Part shown: one piece after another, positions 35,161 to 45,743 of the stretch
Layout: every line of letters starts with the position of its first letter
Position numbering within the stretch: position 1 is the first letter of the stretch
Assembly (NCBI RefSeq): GCF_014356525.2
Contig: NC_052508.1
Location: forward strand, 44,123,858-44,187,857
Direction: 5' to 3'
Source: Nilaparvata lugens
Taxonomy: Eukaryota > Arthropoda > Insecta > Hemiptera > Delphacidae
Length of the DNA: 64,000 bases
The notes under the pieces: generated by a model
Told to the model about the DNA's origin: nothing
Databases searched by the model: none
What the model saw: the letters and a program-made list of their open reading frames with translations, nothing else
Translations under genes and position numbers: made by a program

Positions 35161-36962
35161 AGAGTGCGCCAGAGAAACTTACTCATTCGAAAGGTCAATA
35201 AAAACAAAAGTACTTGAGTTATTGTTTTGGTATTTTTTTATCTTGAGAATGCAATATCCCTATTTTTTCATTTAGTCTTGAAAATGACATCGGATAAATG
35301 GTGACCCCCATTGCGCATACACTGATGAAGTCTATTTTAAAAATTTGTCTCCACTCTTTGGAGCATATCAAACGGTATTTTGACAATGGTCTCTTGAATG
35401 TTGTTTTTGAGGTGTGCTATGTTCCTTGGTCGATCGACATAAACCAGGGATTTCAAATAACCCCATAAAAAGAAATCACATGTAGTCAAATCTAGAGTGC
35501 GTGGTGGCCATTGGAGATGGGGCGGTCGGGGAAATGCTGTCGCACCAATTTCATTAAGGCTCGTGCTGTGTGTGCTGTAGCTCCATCTTGCTCAAACCAC
35601 ATGTTCCTCACGTTCATTTCTTCGAGTCTTGGATGAAAAATTCCTCGATCATGTTTCTGTAATGAGTTCCATTGGCAGTAACTGTGCGTGCATTTACTTC
35701 AAAAAACATAAGGACCAATCATTCCCATTACCGACATTGCACACCAGAAGGTAACTCCCTCGTAATTTAGTGGCTTCTGGTGAAGCTCACGCGGATCTAC
35801 ACAACTCCAATAACACATGTTTTGATTGTTGACGCAGCCGGAAATGTGGAAGTGAGCCTCGTCACTGAAAAAAAAAACGATCGCGTCTTCAGGCAGGCTG
35901 TCAATCAGCATTCCACATACACTTTGACGGGCAACAAAATCGCACCCAGTTAATTCTTGAATAGCAGCCAATTTATGGGGATGAAATTGGAGGTCTTCAT
36001 GGAGTATTCTTCGAACAGTGGAGTCAGAAATTGCCAAATACCTAGCGCCTCAATGCAGGATGTTTTCTCACAGCTTGGCGTTGTTGTCATTTGAGATGAG
36101 TGTCAGAACTGGAAGTGTTAACGGTTGCCGGAATATCAGAGGCTGGGTTTTTTCCTTATTATTCATGATAGAGTAATTTTGATTGCAGATTCGTTCTCAG
36201 CGACCCCATGTTTAGCCAGAATGTTACCAATTTTTCTAATAATTTAAAATCATTATGAAAAGTCATTAATATGGTAGTACACCACGTTTCCGGAAACTTT
36301 TTACTGTTGACTGGAGTTATTATTGATTATAGGTAACACAAAAATCAAAACAATCGTGAGAAAGGAAACTGCTGATGAATGCGAATGATATCGCCACTCC
36401 ATTGTTGTTTGTTTCGGCTGATTGGCTGAGCCTGGCTGGAGGAATCAAATAACTGACTGGACTGATCATTCGTCTGTCTGCTAGGCGGGACCATGCCGAC
36501 CTTGTCTGGGTTGAAAGGCCACTGCGGCCGTTCGCTTTCCCAACAACGCTGCTATTATTTGCTGTCTTTGCGTGTAGTCTGAGTCAGCCAAGCAACCATC
36601 CTGCACTGCGGACCTAGGTGCATGTTTGCGAGCCGAACGCTGGGGAAAACGCACAACTGACTCACCCGAAATGAGCTAACCCACGACAGAATCGAATTAC
36701 GGCCAGGAACGAGTCTGTGAGGAGGAATTTCAAATCAATCGCGGAAGGCACGTTGCGTTGCAGCAATTGAGCAACCATTAGAAAAGAAGCTCACAACTGC
36801 GAAGGCCCTCTGCTCTCTAGACCAGAGCATGATGGCTACTTACTTGTGGGAGGAACAAACTTAGGAACTCCCCAGTCCAGATACGCCCCCTTCTGCTCCA
36901 CTACAACATCAATTCATCGCGCGGAATTTTTTTCAAATAATTAAGCTTCTCTGACGCACCTT
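35161..36962 (-). mobile_element. Tc1/mariner-type DNA transposon relic
   Basis: A minus-strand DDE transposase relic lies between imperfect 20-bp inverted ends. These are AGAGTGCGCCAGAGAAACTT at 35161-35180 and its complement at 36943-36962, about 16/20 identical. The right part (36160-36940) is noncoding and locally more GC-rich than the surroundings. The target-site duplication was not resolved. Confidence 0.6.
35290..36150 (-). pseudogene. Tc1/mariner (IS630) superfamily transposase, broken
   Basis: The longest intact frame (35699-36037, minus) encodes STVRRILHEDLQFHPHKLA, then FSDEAHFHISGCVNNQN (first catalytic Asp) and VTFWCAMSVMGMIGPYVF. Other frames further left give FEQDGATAHTARA (second Asp at about 35585-35587) and LTTCDFFLWGYLKS (third Asp at about 35475-35477). 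A C-terminal DMLQRVETNF stretch follows. These are the hallmarks of the DDE_3 Tc1/mariner-like family widespread in insects. The N-terminal HTH is mostly lost. Frameshifts occur at about 35700 and 35510, so it is non-functional. Confidence 0.75.
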
Positions 36963-37303
36963 GTAGTACTGGATAGATAGGGATATGTTGTTCGACGCAT
37001 CATCACACCTGACCTACCAAACAAGTTAACTTGAAAATTTGCTTGAAGATTCCGAACTTACTAAGGATGGTTATAAGCATATCTTTTTAATGAATTAATC
37101 TCCAATTTTTATAATATTTAAATACGGTAATTAAGGTATATTTCGTATGTGAGGGTGTTTAACGCAATAGAAGAGAAAACAACCACCCAATATACGCATC
37201 TTCACAGTCATTATTTATTAAAAGTTTCAAGTGAACCAAGTTCTGTGAATTTTCAAGATTTGTGAATCATTAAATGAAAATAATAAATGTAATATTTGTA
37301 CAG
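36963..37303. other. End of the 30.6-kb DIPK1 intron
   Basis: AT-rich sequence between the mariner-type relic and the next exon. It closes with TATTTGTACAG, the splice acceptor at 37303. Confidence 0.7.
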
Positions 37304-37553
37304 ATTGAATGTGACGATCAGTGAACAGCAGGCCAGAAGTTACTCGAGGTTCGCGAGTGGAGTACACGCCAAGAGCGGTTCGGCGGAGAGACACGCTGAG
37401 ATGCGGGAAATATGGAACCTGCTGCAGGACAGCGAGTACCTGTTGGCTGTTGTCTTCCACGACAAAGACATCTTCCCCAAGGTCATCGGCTCGTGTGGCC
37501 CTTACTTTGCTGTCGAGCATGTCAGTCCGGTCATGGTTGGAGATGCTAGTCAA
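37304..37553 (+). CDS. DIPK1/FAM69-family kinase, exon with EF-hand-like insert
   Basis: The exon encodes about 84 residues, including REIWNLLQDSEYLLAVVFHD, FPKVIGSCGPYFAVEHVSP and VMVGDASQ. The acceptor is TTTGTACAG|A and the first base completes the Arg codon begun at 6729-6730. The donor is CAA|GTAAGT, phase 0. In vertebrate DIPK1 proteins this part holds an EF-hand inserted in the kinase N-lobe just before the WxLLxxxEFLL helix. Here the loop positions before AEMREIW read HAKSGSAERHAE and lack the usual Asp/Asn ligands, so calcium binding is probably lost. The CGPYFAVEHV part corresponds to the strand and hinge region of the kinase fold. It is flanked by very large transposon-filled introns. 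Confidence 0.85.
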
Positions 37554-37670
37554 GTAAGTTGGAGATTTATTGTTTTTAACAGTCCAGTGATTGTTTTATC
37601 AAGAGGCGGCCGATGTCAGCTCTGGAAGCCCATCCCATTAGCCAGGCAAGGGCTGAAAACGGGAACGCGC

Positions 37671-37890
37671 CAACTAGTCTCCCCGACAACTAGTCTCCCC
37701 GACAGTAAAGCTCCTTTTAAAACCACATTCGAGGGGATTTACTGACGGCGTCAACTGAGCTCCTGAGAGAGGAGCTTTACTGACGGGGAGACTAGTTGTC
37801 GTCAGCGACCGAGGAGCTTAGATGTCGTCTACGGTCCCGAAAACCAGTCCCCTCTGAACCAGTAGGGTATTTACTGTCGGGGAGACTAGT
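37671..37890. repeat. Long near-perfect inverted repeat
   Basis: Arms 37685-37714 and 37771-37800 are complementary at 29 of 30 bases (core CTAGTCTCCCCG...AGTAAAGCTCC) with a 56-nt loop. Extra copies of the core lie at 37671-37686 (same sense) and 37871-37892 (opposite sense). It lies just inside the intron after the exon ending at 37553. It could be a foldback element or MITE. Confidence 0.75.
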
Positions 37891-37990
37891 TGACGCTAGC
37901 GTGCAAGGAGCTTGGTTGTTGTTACCGAACCCGACATCCAAGCTCCTCGCTTGCTCTGAGTGCCGGAGTTTTCGCGAGTAAACTGACATA

Positions 37991-39128
37991 ATTATATATT
38001 TCATGCACTAACTCTATGGATTTCCTGAAATTACGTCTGCTTTTCCCAGTCATTCATCGCTTTTTTAAGAGTTGTATAACATTTTTCAAGAACCAATAGT
38101 TCAAACTTCATAATGAGGTTCAGCTTAGGTATTGGTTCATATTTTTATGTTTTTATCCAAGAGCCACATTTCAAAACAACAAGCGAGTGAAGCAACTTCA
38201 AAATACTCTTTTGACTGATATGATGTACAAGAGGAATCTGTTCCAATGGGATTTACAGGCGAACGAAGCGAGTCCCATTGACACTGCCGGGGTCCAGGGG
38301 TCATGGAATCACAGGCAGTGGCGGATCAAGGAGGATCCAGCAGCAATAATATAAAAAATTGAAGTTAATTGAAAAATCTCAAAGTACAATACTCTAGGTT
38401 TTATCGAAACTATTTGATACTAGTCGGCAGGCTCGCTTCGCTCGTCTGCATTTTTCATATGGGCATGCTTCTTTCCATCAAACAGTCAAAAGAGACTTTT
38501 AGGAACCGTTTGATTCGAATTAAGTAGTGCAGGATGGAAAAAATCGTGTTTCTATTGGAATGAATAAATATTTCTCTGTAGAGACTTTGTTAGGATATTA
38601 TGAAAATTATTGTTTTCAGTTCAGGCCTTTTAAATTTGAGATAGGAATGACGTGGTTAACTTACAAAACATTCATATCAAACCCTCTCAAGAATGAATTT
38701 TCCGAAGAAATATGCATAGAAAACTAAATGAAAAACTGGAGATAAGAATCTCTCTAACTTATCACCGCCATTACCTCAAGTTTACACTTTCAAATTCAGT
38801 TGTTCCTGAGCCGCCTGGAAAAACAACTTACTCTGAACCTAAAAAAATATTACACGGACCTGTGGAACAGATGTAAACAATTTCTGTTCATAAAATTATA
38901 AAAAAACGAAAAATATAAAAAAACTTGGAAAACGCCAGCTTTGAGCGTATCTTCGGTGAAATATTGGGCACCTCTCAACATAGTAGTTTTAGACCCTAGC
39001 TGACATTTGTTCACCCTGTGAACATCTTTGTACCTAATTTGAAAAAGCTGACAAAAAAAAGAAAAACACTTATTTCGGGCCTAGGTTTGACGTTATTCCA
39101 CAGTTCTTCTAATAGAACATTTTTTACA
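37991..39128. other. Intron sequence, nothing recognised
   Basis: AT-rich. A short inverted pair (CAATGGGAT...GTCCCATTG) occurs at about 38245-38282. No coding domain is seen. Confidence 0.45.
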
Positions 39129-39279
39129 CCTAAGGCCCATGTTATACGAGCGCTAATTCCGCGGCGTTAACGCGGCGCTGGTAGCGCTGAACCAAGTTAC
39201 ACACAGCGTTGTTAGCGTGCACTATGGAAGTAACATTGCTAACTCAAGTTATCAGCGCTCGTATAACATGGACCTTGAG
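39129..39279. repeat. MITE with CCATGTTATACGAGCGCT ends
   Basis: 26-bp terminal inverted repeats at 39129-39154 and 39254-39279 match at about 23/26 and enclose about 100 bp with GCGGCGTTAACGCGGCGC, itself a palindrome. No ORF is seen. Confidence 0.7.
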
Positions 39280-39674
39280 GTGTGTACAGATTTACGCGCC
39301 GCGAACACGTGCAATTCATTTTTCAACAGCTGATGCCAAGCTTTTTATATCTGTATCTTACCGTTTCTTTACGAATACAGATATAATCAGCTGATGGAAA
39401 GTGGATTGGTCGTGTTTGCAGTGCGTGAATCTGTACGCACCTGTTTACAAAGTTTGAACATTTTCTGTCTATTACTTCTTTTTAAAACTGAGAAAATGCA
39501 GAAATATTCTTAAACGCTGGAAAACCCGCTTATTTTAGGTGTATCTTTCGCGTTATTCCAAAGTCCTCTTACTACAACATTCTTACACCCTAGCTGAGCT
39601 TCTCCACTAAATTTGGATATTTTTGCTTATATATATATATATATCCCATCCACCTGAGGGCTATTCCCAAGGTG
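39280..39674. other. Intron sequence, nothing recognised
   Basis: AT-rich sequence with a short (TA)n at about 39630-39645. Confidence 0.45.
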
Positions 39675-39741
39675 CGTCCACTGAGCGATCCATAGTTCAG
39701 AATAACAATAAGGATAGGCAGACGCTAAGAATGGGAGGACT

Positions 39742-40378
39742 TCTTTTCTTTTCTTTTCTTTATCCGGCGCTACAGCCCTAGGTGAGCTCTGGCCTCCTTC
39801 ACAACACACCTCCATTCTTCCCTGTTCATGGCTCTTTCCTTCCATCCTCTTACCCCCATCTTTCTCAGGTCATCCATCACTTGGTCCACCCACCTGTTCC
39901 TTGGCCTACCTTTCTTTCTTCTGCTGTGCAACTTGCTATTAAAAACTATTTTCGGCATTCTAGCCTCACTCATCCTCATCACATGCCCCAACCACCTTAT
40001 TCTTTGGGCTTTAATGAAGCGTAGCCTACTATATTTTTTCCTTTTATTAATGCTTCTATTTCCTCATTTTTTTTATTCGTCATTGCTGCTCATTAAACTG
40101 AACGGGACCGTAAATTCTTCTTAGTATGGATCTTTCAAAGATTTTTAACGCATTTTCGTCAGCCATATTCATCACCCAAGTTTCTGCCGCATATGTTGCC
40201 ACTGGACGCACCAATGTTTTATATATTGTTATCTTGGTGCTCCTGCCGACCAACTTACTTTTAAATAATCTAACATTGGCATAGTAGGCCCTATTAGCTG
40301 CTTGAATCCTTTCTTTTATATAAGCATTATTACCTGTGGCATTTATTGGGCATCCTAGATACTTGAAGTTCTCTACAG
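39742..40378 (-). mobile_element. 5'-truncated RTE-type LINE fragment with TSD
   Basis: On the minus strand, pieces encode VENFKYLGCPINATG, RLFKSKLVGRSTKITIYKTL, LVRPVATYAAETWVM, ERSILRRIYGPV, MGHVMRMSEARMPK and KKGRPRNRWVDQVMDDLRK. These are the C-terminal signatures of RTE-clade LINEs. Several frames are used, so it is a pseudogene. The 3' end on the left is a GGATAAAGAAAAGAAAAGA tail. Direct repeats TGGGAGGACT flank it exactly (39732-39741 and 40379-40388), a clean 10-bp target-site duplication. Confidence 0.85.
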
Positions 40379-40672
40379 TGGGAGGACTGGGATGTCATTA
40401 ATCATCAGGAACTGTGACAGAGGAAGACTAAATTGGTAGTGTCGTATGTATACTTGCAATACAATATATTGATGATAATGATTGAATCAGGACTTCAGAA
40501 CCCACCACCTTCCATAAAAACGAATCATTTGTTGTTCAATAATAATTTTATCCAATGAACTGTTATCAATTTTACAAACTGTTCTCAAAAGTCTGTGCAA
40601 CTGACTAACATTTTACTGGTGACAATAGAAAAAATAGATTTGGGTACTATTACTGGTGATAGTAAAAAAACT

Positions 40673-41114
40673 CCTTAAGGCTGTGCAAAGGCTAAAAATA
40701 AACTCTCCACTGGTGATATTTTTCAAAGTTTTTCGATTTGTATATCATCAAGCTATCAAAATGAAAAAGTTTTCATAAGAAAACATTTTTTTCCATATTT
40801 TTTTCTCTTAATTTTCGAGATATGAGAGCTTAAAGTTTAAATTTTTGGCATATAACATTTCAAATTCGGTAAGATATAAATCCATGAAATTTAGAGGATA
40901 TTGTTGATCTTATATACTTATATATCTTATATACTTCATGGCATTGTCCATCGTTTCCATGGTATCAAGTAAAACAGAAATTTCCTGAAAATATAGATTT
41001 CTGAGAAAGTTATTCAATTTACAAAAAATGCTCAACTTGAAAATAATCAAATCGAAAAACTTTGAAAAATATCACCAGTAGAAAGTTTAATTTCAACCTT
41101 TGCACAGCCTTAGG
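40673..41114. repeat. MITE with CTTAAGGCTGTGCAAAGG ends
   Basis: About 67-bp inverted repeats at 40673-40740 and 41048-41114, with CACTGGTGATATTTTTCAAA in the arms. The interior is AT-rich and noncoding. Confidence 0.75.
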
Positions 41115-41934
41115 GTGTGAATTTAAGGAAAAGCTATTCCATTTCCTAAAAATGACTGAATAACTAAATTCCAGTTATTTATTGACGATTGTAGATTGGC
41201 ATAAAATTAAAATATTTGTGATTGCTTGTGAATGTAGATTGCTTTAGATGTGAAGTTGATCTTAAATCTTGATATATGTGAGACACTTTATAACTTATAT
41301 CTATTTGCAGTAGTGTTACTCATTCACTTGAAGAAATGCAGATGATTGATAGAACTTGTTGGAATTGTAAATTTTTATATATAGATATATTATAGGCTAT
41401 AATGAAGATGAATTTGAACTGTTCGAAGCAGAAAGCTATTCGATCTTTGCTCAACAATTATTACTGATTCCTTTTTATGGAAGGTGATAGGTACTGATTC
41501 AATCATTATCAATGTATTGCGAGTATACACATACGCTTGTGGCCAGCCTCCGTCACTGTCCCTGATGATGAATGACACTCAAGACCTCCCATTAATAGCG
41601 TCTGCCTATCCTCATTGTTATTCTGAACAATGGATCGCTCAGCGGACTGCTAACCCCCAAAATCGCTCATCGGAAATTGCTCATCGTACGTAACCATTCC
41701 AACCTCCACACCTCTCAGCACGGTAAAGCTGCATGCGGTACTTTTTTTTAGAAATTAAGCTTTGTTGAATATAAAGTATTCAAAATCAACGAGGAATTGA
41801 GGTTCATGATGGAAATTGTGTAACATTCGCTACCTAAGTGTAAAAACAAAGTAGTACTGTATAGTACGGTACGTCTGTGAAGTTGGCCGAAATGATAACA
41901 GCCGATCAAATAAAATTGCTAATAATCGTTGGTT

Positions 41935-42190
41935 CAGGTTTGTTTTTGCAAATTTAGGATTTTTTTGACGATTGTTGAGGCTTCTAGATACTAGATTTTG
42001 TAGTTACAATTACTGCCAACCAACTTCACACCAGCCGACAAGTTTTGCTAAAAATTGTTGAAAATAATATACATCATTAGTTTAGCTAACGCTTTAGGTT
42101 TATTTTGACAAATGTGACGTTTGTTCGGATTTCTAGGTTTTAGATTTGAGAGTTAGAATTATTACTGCCAACCAACTTCACACCAGCCCT
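41935..42190 (+). repeat. Tandem duplication, about 145-bp unit
   Basis: Two units end in ACTGCCAACCAACTTCACACCAGCC (near 42014-42038 and 42164-42188) and share a GGTTT...GGATTT...TTCTAG...TAGATTT body. Confidence 0.6.
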
Positions 42191-43845
42191 AAGATTCAAA
42201 TCAAATCAAATCAAATTTATTTGTTTCCAACATTTACAGTATAAACAATATATAAAAAGATATAATTGAAACAACACTCACATGGACACGCAGGTCTGTT
42301 TGTGAGTTGTTTGAGTTCGTAATTACATTATTTAAATTATTATAACTTGAGAGAAATTCCTGGAAAATTAGATTTGGCTAGGTACATTGTATTGAAATGA
42401 AAAGAATAACTTAAATAAAGAAGTAAATTGAATTATGATATGTTAGATAATAGAAATTATTATTCAATCATAGAAATATTGTAGCACAACTACACACATA
42501 CAACTCACACATACAGGGAGGGGGAAGACAGCCACACACACACCACACACATACATACACACACACCAACATTCTAAAATGGCTGTTAAATGCATTTAAA
42601 TTCATTGGTTGATTACGGATGGAGGTAGAGAAGATGAAAATTGGAAGCTCAAAATAATGAATATATAGAGGAATAAAATTTGTATAGAATATAGGTCTAC
42701 AGTAGAATAATTTGAAGCGTAAGCCTGGAGTTTAACCAACCGCGTTTGCGCGCAGCGGGGCTAGACGTACGCAGATCTCAAAATCAGATCACATTCGTCG
42801 TTATTTAGGGCAGATAACCACCCCCGCAATACTCTTTTGTATTGGTATATTGAGCATTCCCCCGGCTGACTAACAAACAAAGGTGCATTCCGCAGAATTA
42901 CGTGAACCAGATATGTCACATTTCTGTCGCAGACAGATCTCATATTACGTGAAACACCAGAATGATGGAGATATGAGCCGCGGGTCAGGTAATTGTGTTG
43001 AGAGGAATTATTGAAAACAATCTTATTTTTAAATGCATAGGTCATAACAGATTTGATGAAAAGTTTTTTTATAGTGAGAACATTGAAGAAATTGAACAAG
43101 AGATCTGATGAATAAGTCCTTTCCAGACCTAGTCCAGCCTTGATAATTGCTTTCTGAGTTATAGATAATTCTTTAATGTATACATCACATGCACCGCCCC
43201 ATGCAATAATACCGTATGACATGATGGACTGAGCAAATGAAAAATATACCATTCTTAATTCTTTAACATTGAGGATACCATGTAATTTAGAGAAAACGAA
43301 GATCAACTTTCTCAACTTATTTTTCAAGTAGGCTATGTGCTGCATCCAACTCAGTCTATTATCAAAAATGATACCCAGATATTTCATTTCATTTACAGAC
43401 TCAATTGACCTGCAGTCACATTCAACATCCCACTCACGACCACACATGTGAAGTTTAAGATCCAACTGGGGAGGTGGGGCACATTTTTTGTGAAGAAAAA
43501 TAGGCATGACTTTGGTTTTACTAATATTCATACTAAGGATATTGCTATCAAACCACTTTTTCAGTCTCACTACACCACTATTTGCGGTCCTGTACACTTC
43601 TCTCCAGCTATCCCCCTCAAAATACACAGCAGTGTCGTCAGCAAATAACAAAATTTTCCCCATAATATTGCTTTCAATTATGTCATTAATGTACAGGAGA
43701 AATAGAACCGGACCAAGGGTACTACCCTGGACTACTCCATAGTCTATTCCCTGGACATTACTATATGTATTGTTGATACTCACAATCTGTTTACGCTCAG
43801 ACAAGTAGCTATTGAAGGTTTGACTGGAGATAATAAGAGAGATAT
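42185..43845 (-). mobile_element. 5'-truncated LINE, 3' half with intact frame
   Basis: A minus-strand LINE holding the 3' half of ORF2 and a 3' UTR. The 3' end on the left has a (TTTGA)n-type tail at about 42194-42212. Truncation is at about 43845, within the RT just before the GxxQGSxLGP block. It resembles the element at 50282-53720 in tail style and RT motifs. Confidence 0.8.
42761..43804 (-). CDS. LINE reverse transcriptase C-terminal half, uninterrupted
   Basis: A 347-residue open frame in the minus-strand LINE. It opens in SERKQIVSINNTYS and carries GVVQGSTLGPVLFLLYIND, the catalytic LLFADDTAVYF, LKKWFDSNILSMNISKTKV, MKYLGIIFDNRLSWMQHI and SIMSYGIIAWGG. It ends in a typical C-terminal domain at a natural stop. 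The first catalytic Asp block (DxxxAFD) is missing because of 5' truncation, so it cannot be active. Lack of stops over 1 kb implies a recent insertion. The ATG used is internal to the original ORF2. Confidence 0.85.
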   Translation of the reverse strand: MSERKQIVSINNTYSNVQGIDYGVVQGSTLGPVLFLLYINDIIESNIMGKILLFADDTAVYFEGDSWREVYRTANSGVVRLKKWFDSNILSMNISKTKVMPIFLHKKCAPPPQLDLKLHMCGREWDVECDCRSIESVNEMKYLGIIFDNRLSWMQHIAYLKNKLRKLIFVFSKLHGILNVKELRMVYFSFAQSIMSYGIIAWGGACDVYIKELSITQKAIIKAGLGLERTYSSDLLFNFFNVLTIKKLFIKSVMTYAFKNKIVFNNSSQHNYLTRGSYLHHSGVSRNMRSVCDRNVTYLVHVILRNAPLFVSQPGECSIYQYKRVLRGWLSALNNDECDLILRSAYV

Positions 43846-44052
43846 AGACTGATTAAATGTTTTTATTAAGGGCGGATTAAGGACTCCAGACCCTGGAGAT
43901 GAATTAAATTCGGAAAAAGATATAATTTTTTTTTTTTTTAATTTATGTTCGCAGTGATGGAAGTGACATCAACAAGCTTTCCTTCTAATAATCGAATTCA
44001 TAGAATGTGTACAACAGTATCTGTGATTGTACTACTTCCCCGCCCGCTTCAA
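43846..44052. other. Short spacer between LINE and R1
   Basis: A poly-T run at about 43927-43939, otherwise unremarkable. Confidence 0.4.
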
Positions 44053-44830
44053 GATTGTTTTAATCGGTCCATTTGGGTATTGGTAAGAGTAATCTATGGT
44101 TTCCCACCAAAATTTCTGAAGGCATAACTTTTGGCAGCCTGAAAACCAAGAGATTTTGGTACTTTTTTCAGTTTTTTCACGATATCTCCAAAACCAATCG
44201 TTCAATCGATATTTTTGATCTATTCTTTTTTGAAGAGCATTTAATTATCTACAATTCTCATCCCCTAAATGTTTTTCTATCTCCAATAGGAAGCGAGTTA
44301 TAGCTCGTTGAAAATTGTTAATTTTTTTCAACTTTGCGAAAAATCGCTAAATCCATGTTTTTTCCTTTTCACTTCTTATAAAGTGATATGTGGTATTTTT
44401 TTATCGTAATTAGAGTATTACCAAGTTGTCAATACAATCACTAATGATACAGTTGGAACAAAAAAGGTATATTTTAGGGTGGTGATTTAATTTATGAGAC
44501 GCATGATTTGGCGCTAACTTCTTTTGGGTGAATTCAGACCAACTGATTGCTAAAAACGGTCATTGTTGGGAATAAAAAGTGCACGTTATATAGTGTTATA
44601 GTGTGAAAATTATAAAGTACATTCACTAGAGTAGATTTCATAAAAATAGTCCAGTTGAGGATGAAACAGCAGAGTGCCTCCTCAACACCCCCCCCCCCAA
44701 CCTTCACCCAAAACACCAAACGATGTTAACAATACATCAGGTTAAAATATGAAATATGAATGTACTTTTATGTATAATCAGCTGATTTGGCAACGTTGCA
44801 TCAACTCTTACTGGACTATAAAATCACTCT
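44053..44830 (-). repeat. Repeat R1, copy 2 (left, inverted arm)
   Basis: The reverse complement matches 45744-46460 over about 720 bp and 2550-3178 over about 620 bp. A poly-C run (44688-44698) corresponds to the poly-G run at 45871-45881 of copy 3. With copy 3 it frames a 0.9-kb segment containing a Cys-rich ORF relic. Confidence 0.85.
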
Positions 44831-44909
44831 TAGGTAATTAGTCCCTACTCCAGTAAAAACTATTAAATCTACTCTAGTGGTTACTCCAGTTTTGAGGAAG
44901 TCATACCTA

Positions 44910-45235
44910 TTATAGCTGCCTCCGTGGACGTTTGGATGGGCTAGGTTGTTTGTCGTTTATCTCCTGGTGCTCTGGTGCTTTGCCGGCCTCATTGTCATCA
45001 TTATTTTCAGGGTTGCCAGAGTCCGTGGACAGGTCATCTTCATTCTCAAGGTTTGCCACCACCATATTTTCGCAGTTTACCCATCACAATTTTTGCAGAT
45101 GGGTAAACATTTCAGACCTGCTTCCATGCATGTATATGCATATACCTACTGCATCCAGTCTTACATTAGCACACAATGTGCTGAAGAGACTCTGGTGCAG
45201 GCTGATGTTGTGTCACAACCACTTATGGTGTAAAT
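44910..45235 (-). pseudogene. Cys-rich (CXC/TSO1-like) C-terminal fragment of a TE-type protein
   Basis: Read on the minus strand, successive frames give a GCDTTSAC-like motif, QPAPESLQHIVC, CKTGCS, EAGLKCLPICKNCDG and then NLENEDDLSTDSGNPENN with a terminal SPSKRPRRQL at a stop (44910-44912). The order C-x-C...GC...GLKC...C..C.G, then an acidic tail, is the end of a repeated uncharacterised arthropod protein type in which a GCDT(T/V)S motif precedes a CXC-like cysteine domain. That family link is from memory. Stops and frameshifts break it. The terminal KRPRR could be a nuclear signal. Confidence 0.5.
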
Positions 45236-45743
45236 GAGTATGTGGCTGTGGTTGTACTTGTAGGATTGTGGTGAAATAGCATAAAAATTATTATTGTTGA
45301 TTTAGCAGGCATTTCATCACCATTTCGATGAATTCTAGAAGTTCATATAACTTTCTGTGTAATTTATAGTAAAATAACTTTTTTCTCATTTATTATTGAA
45401 ATCTAGGATCCAAGCAAAAATACTATGTTATCTATTTGAATGAATCAATCTCATCTGATCTTTAACCTCACACATCATCCCTCTTCTGCAATCTTCCTCT
45501 GGGAACCCCAAATGACAACTGACTTGGCTCCTTTACAATAAAAAACTAACTCATTTTTCATGCATTGAGATTGTCACTGACCTTATGAGCAACGTTATAT
45601 CACCATTACCACGATAAATTAATACCATAGACGACAAAAGAAGTAAAAATGAAACGTGAATTTAGCAATTTCTCTCAAAATTATCAATTTTCGACAAGAT
45701 ATAACTCATTTCCTATTGGAGATAGACGATATACCTAAAAGTG

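Larger units (their letters stand above)
39675..41648. mobile_element. TIR DNA element interrupted by an RTE insertion
   Basis: The left end (39675-39741, continued at 40389-40422) and the complement of the right end (41555-41648) match over about 95 bp, including AGGATAGGCAGACGCTA and TGGGAGG. The left arm is cut by the RTE fragment 39742-40378. A smaller MITE (40673-41114) lies inside as well. No transposase was recognised, so it is a non-autonomous element carrying two later insertions. Confidence 0.7.

Noticed and set aside
44946..45237. Plus-strand frames of about 100 residues between the R1 arms
   Set aside because: The opposite strand carries the recognisable Cys-rich and acidic-tail motifs; the plus frames are antisense shadows.
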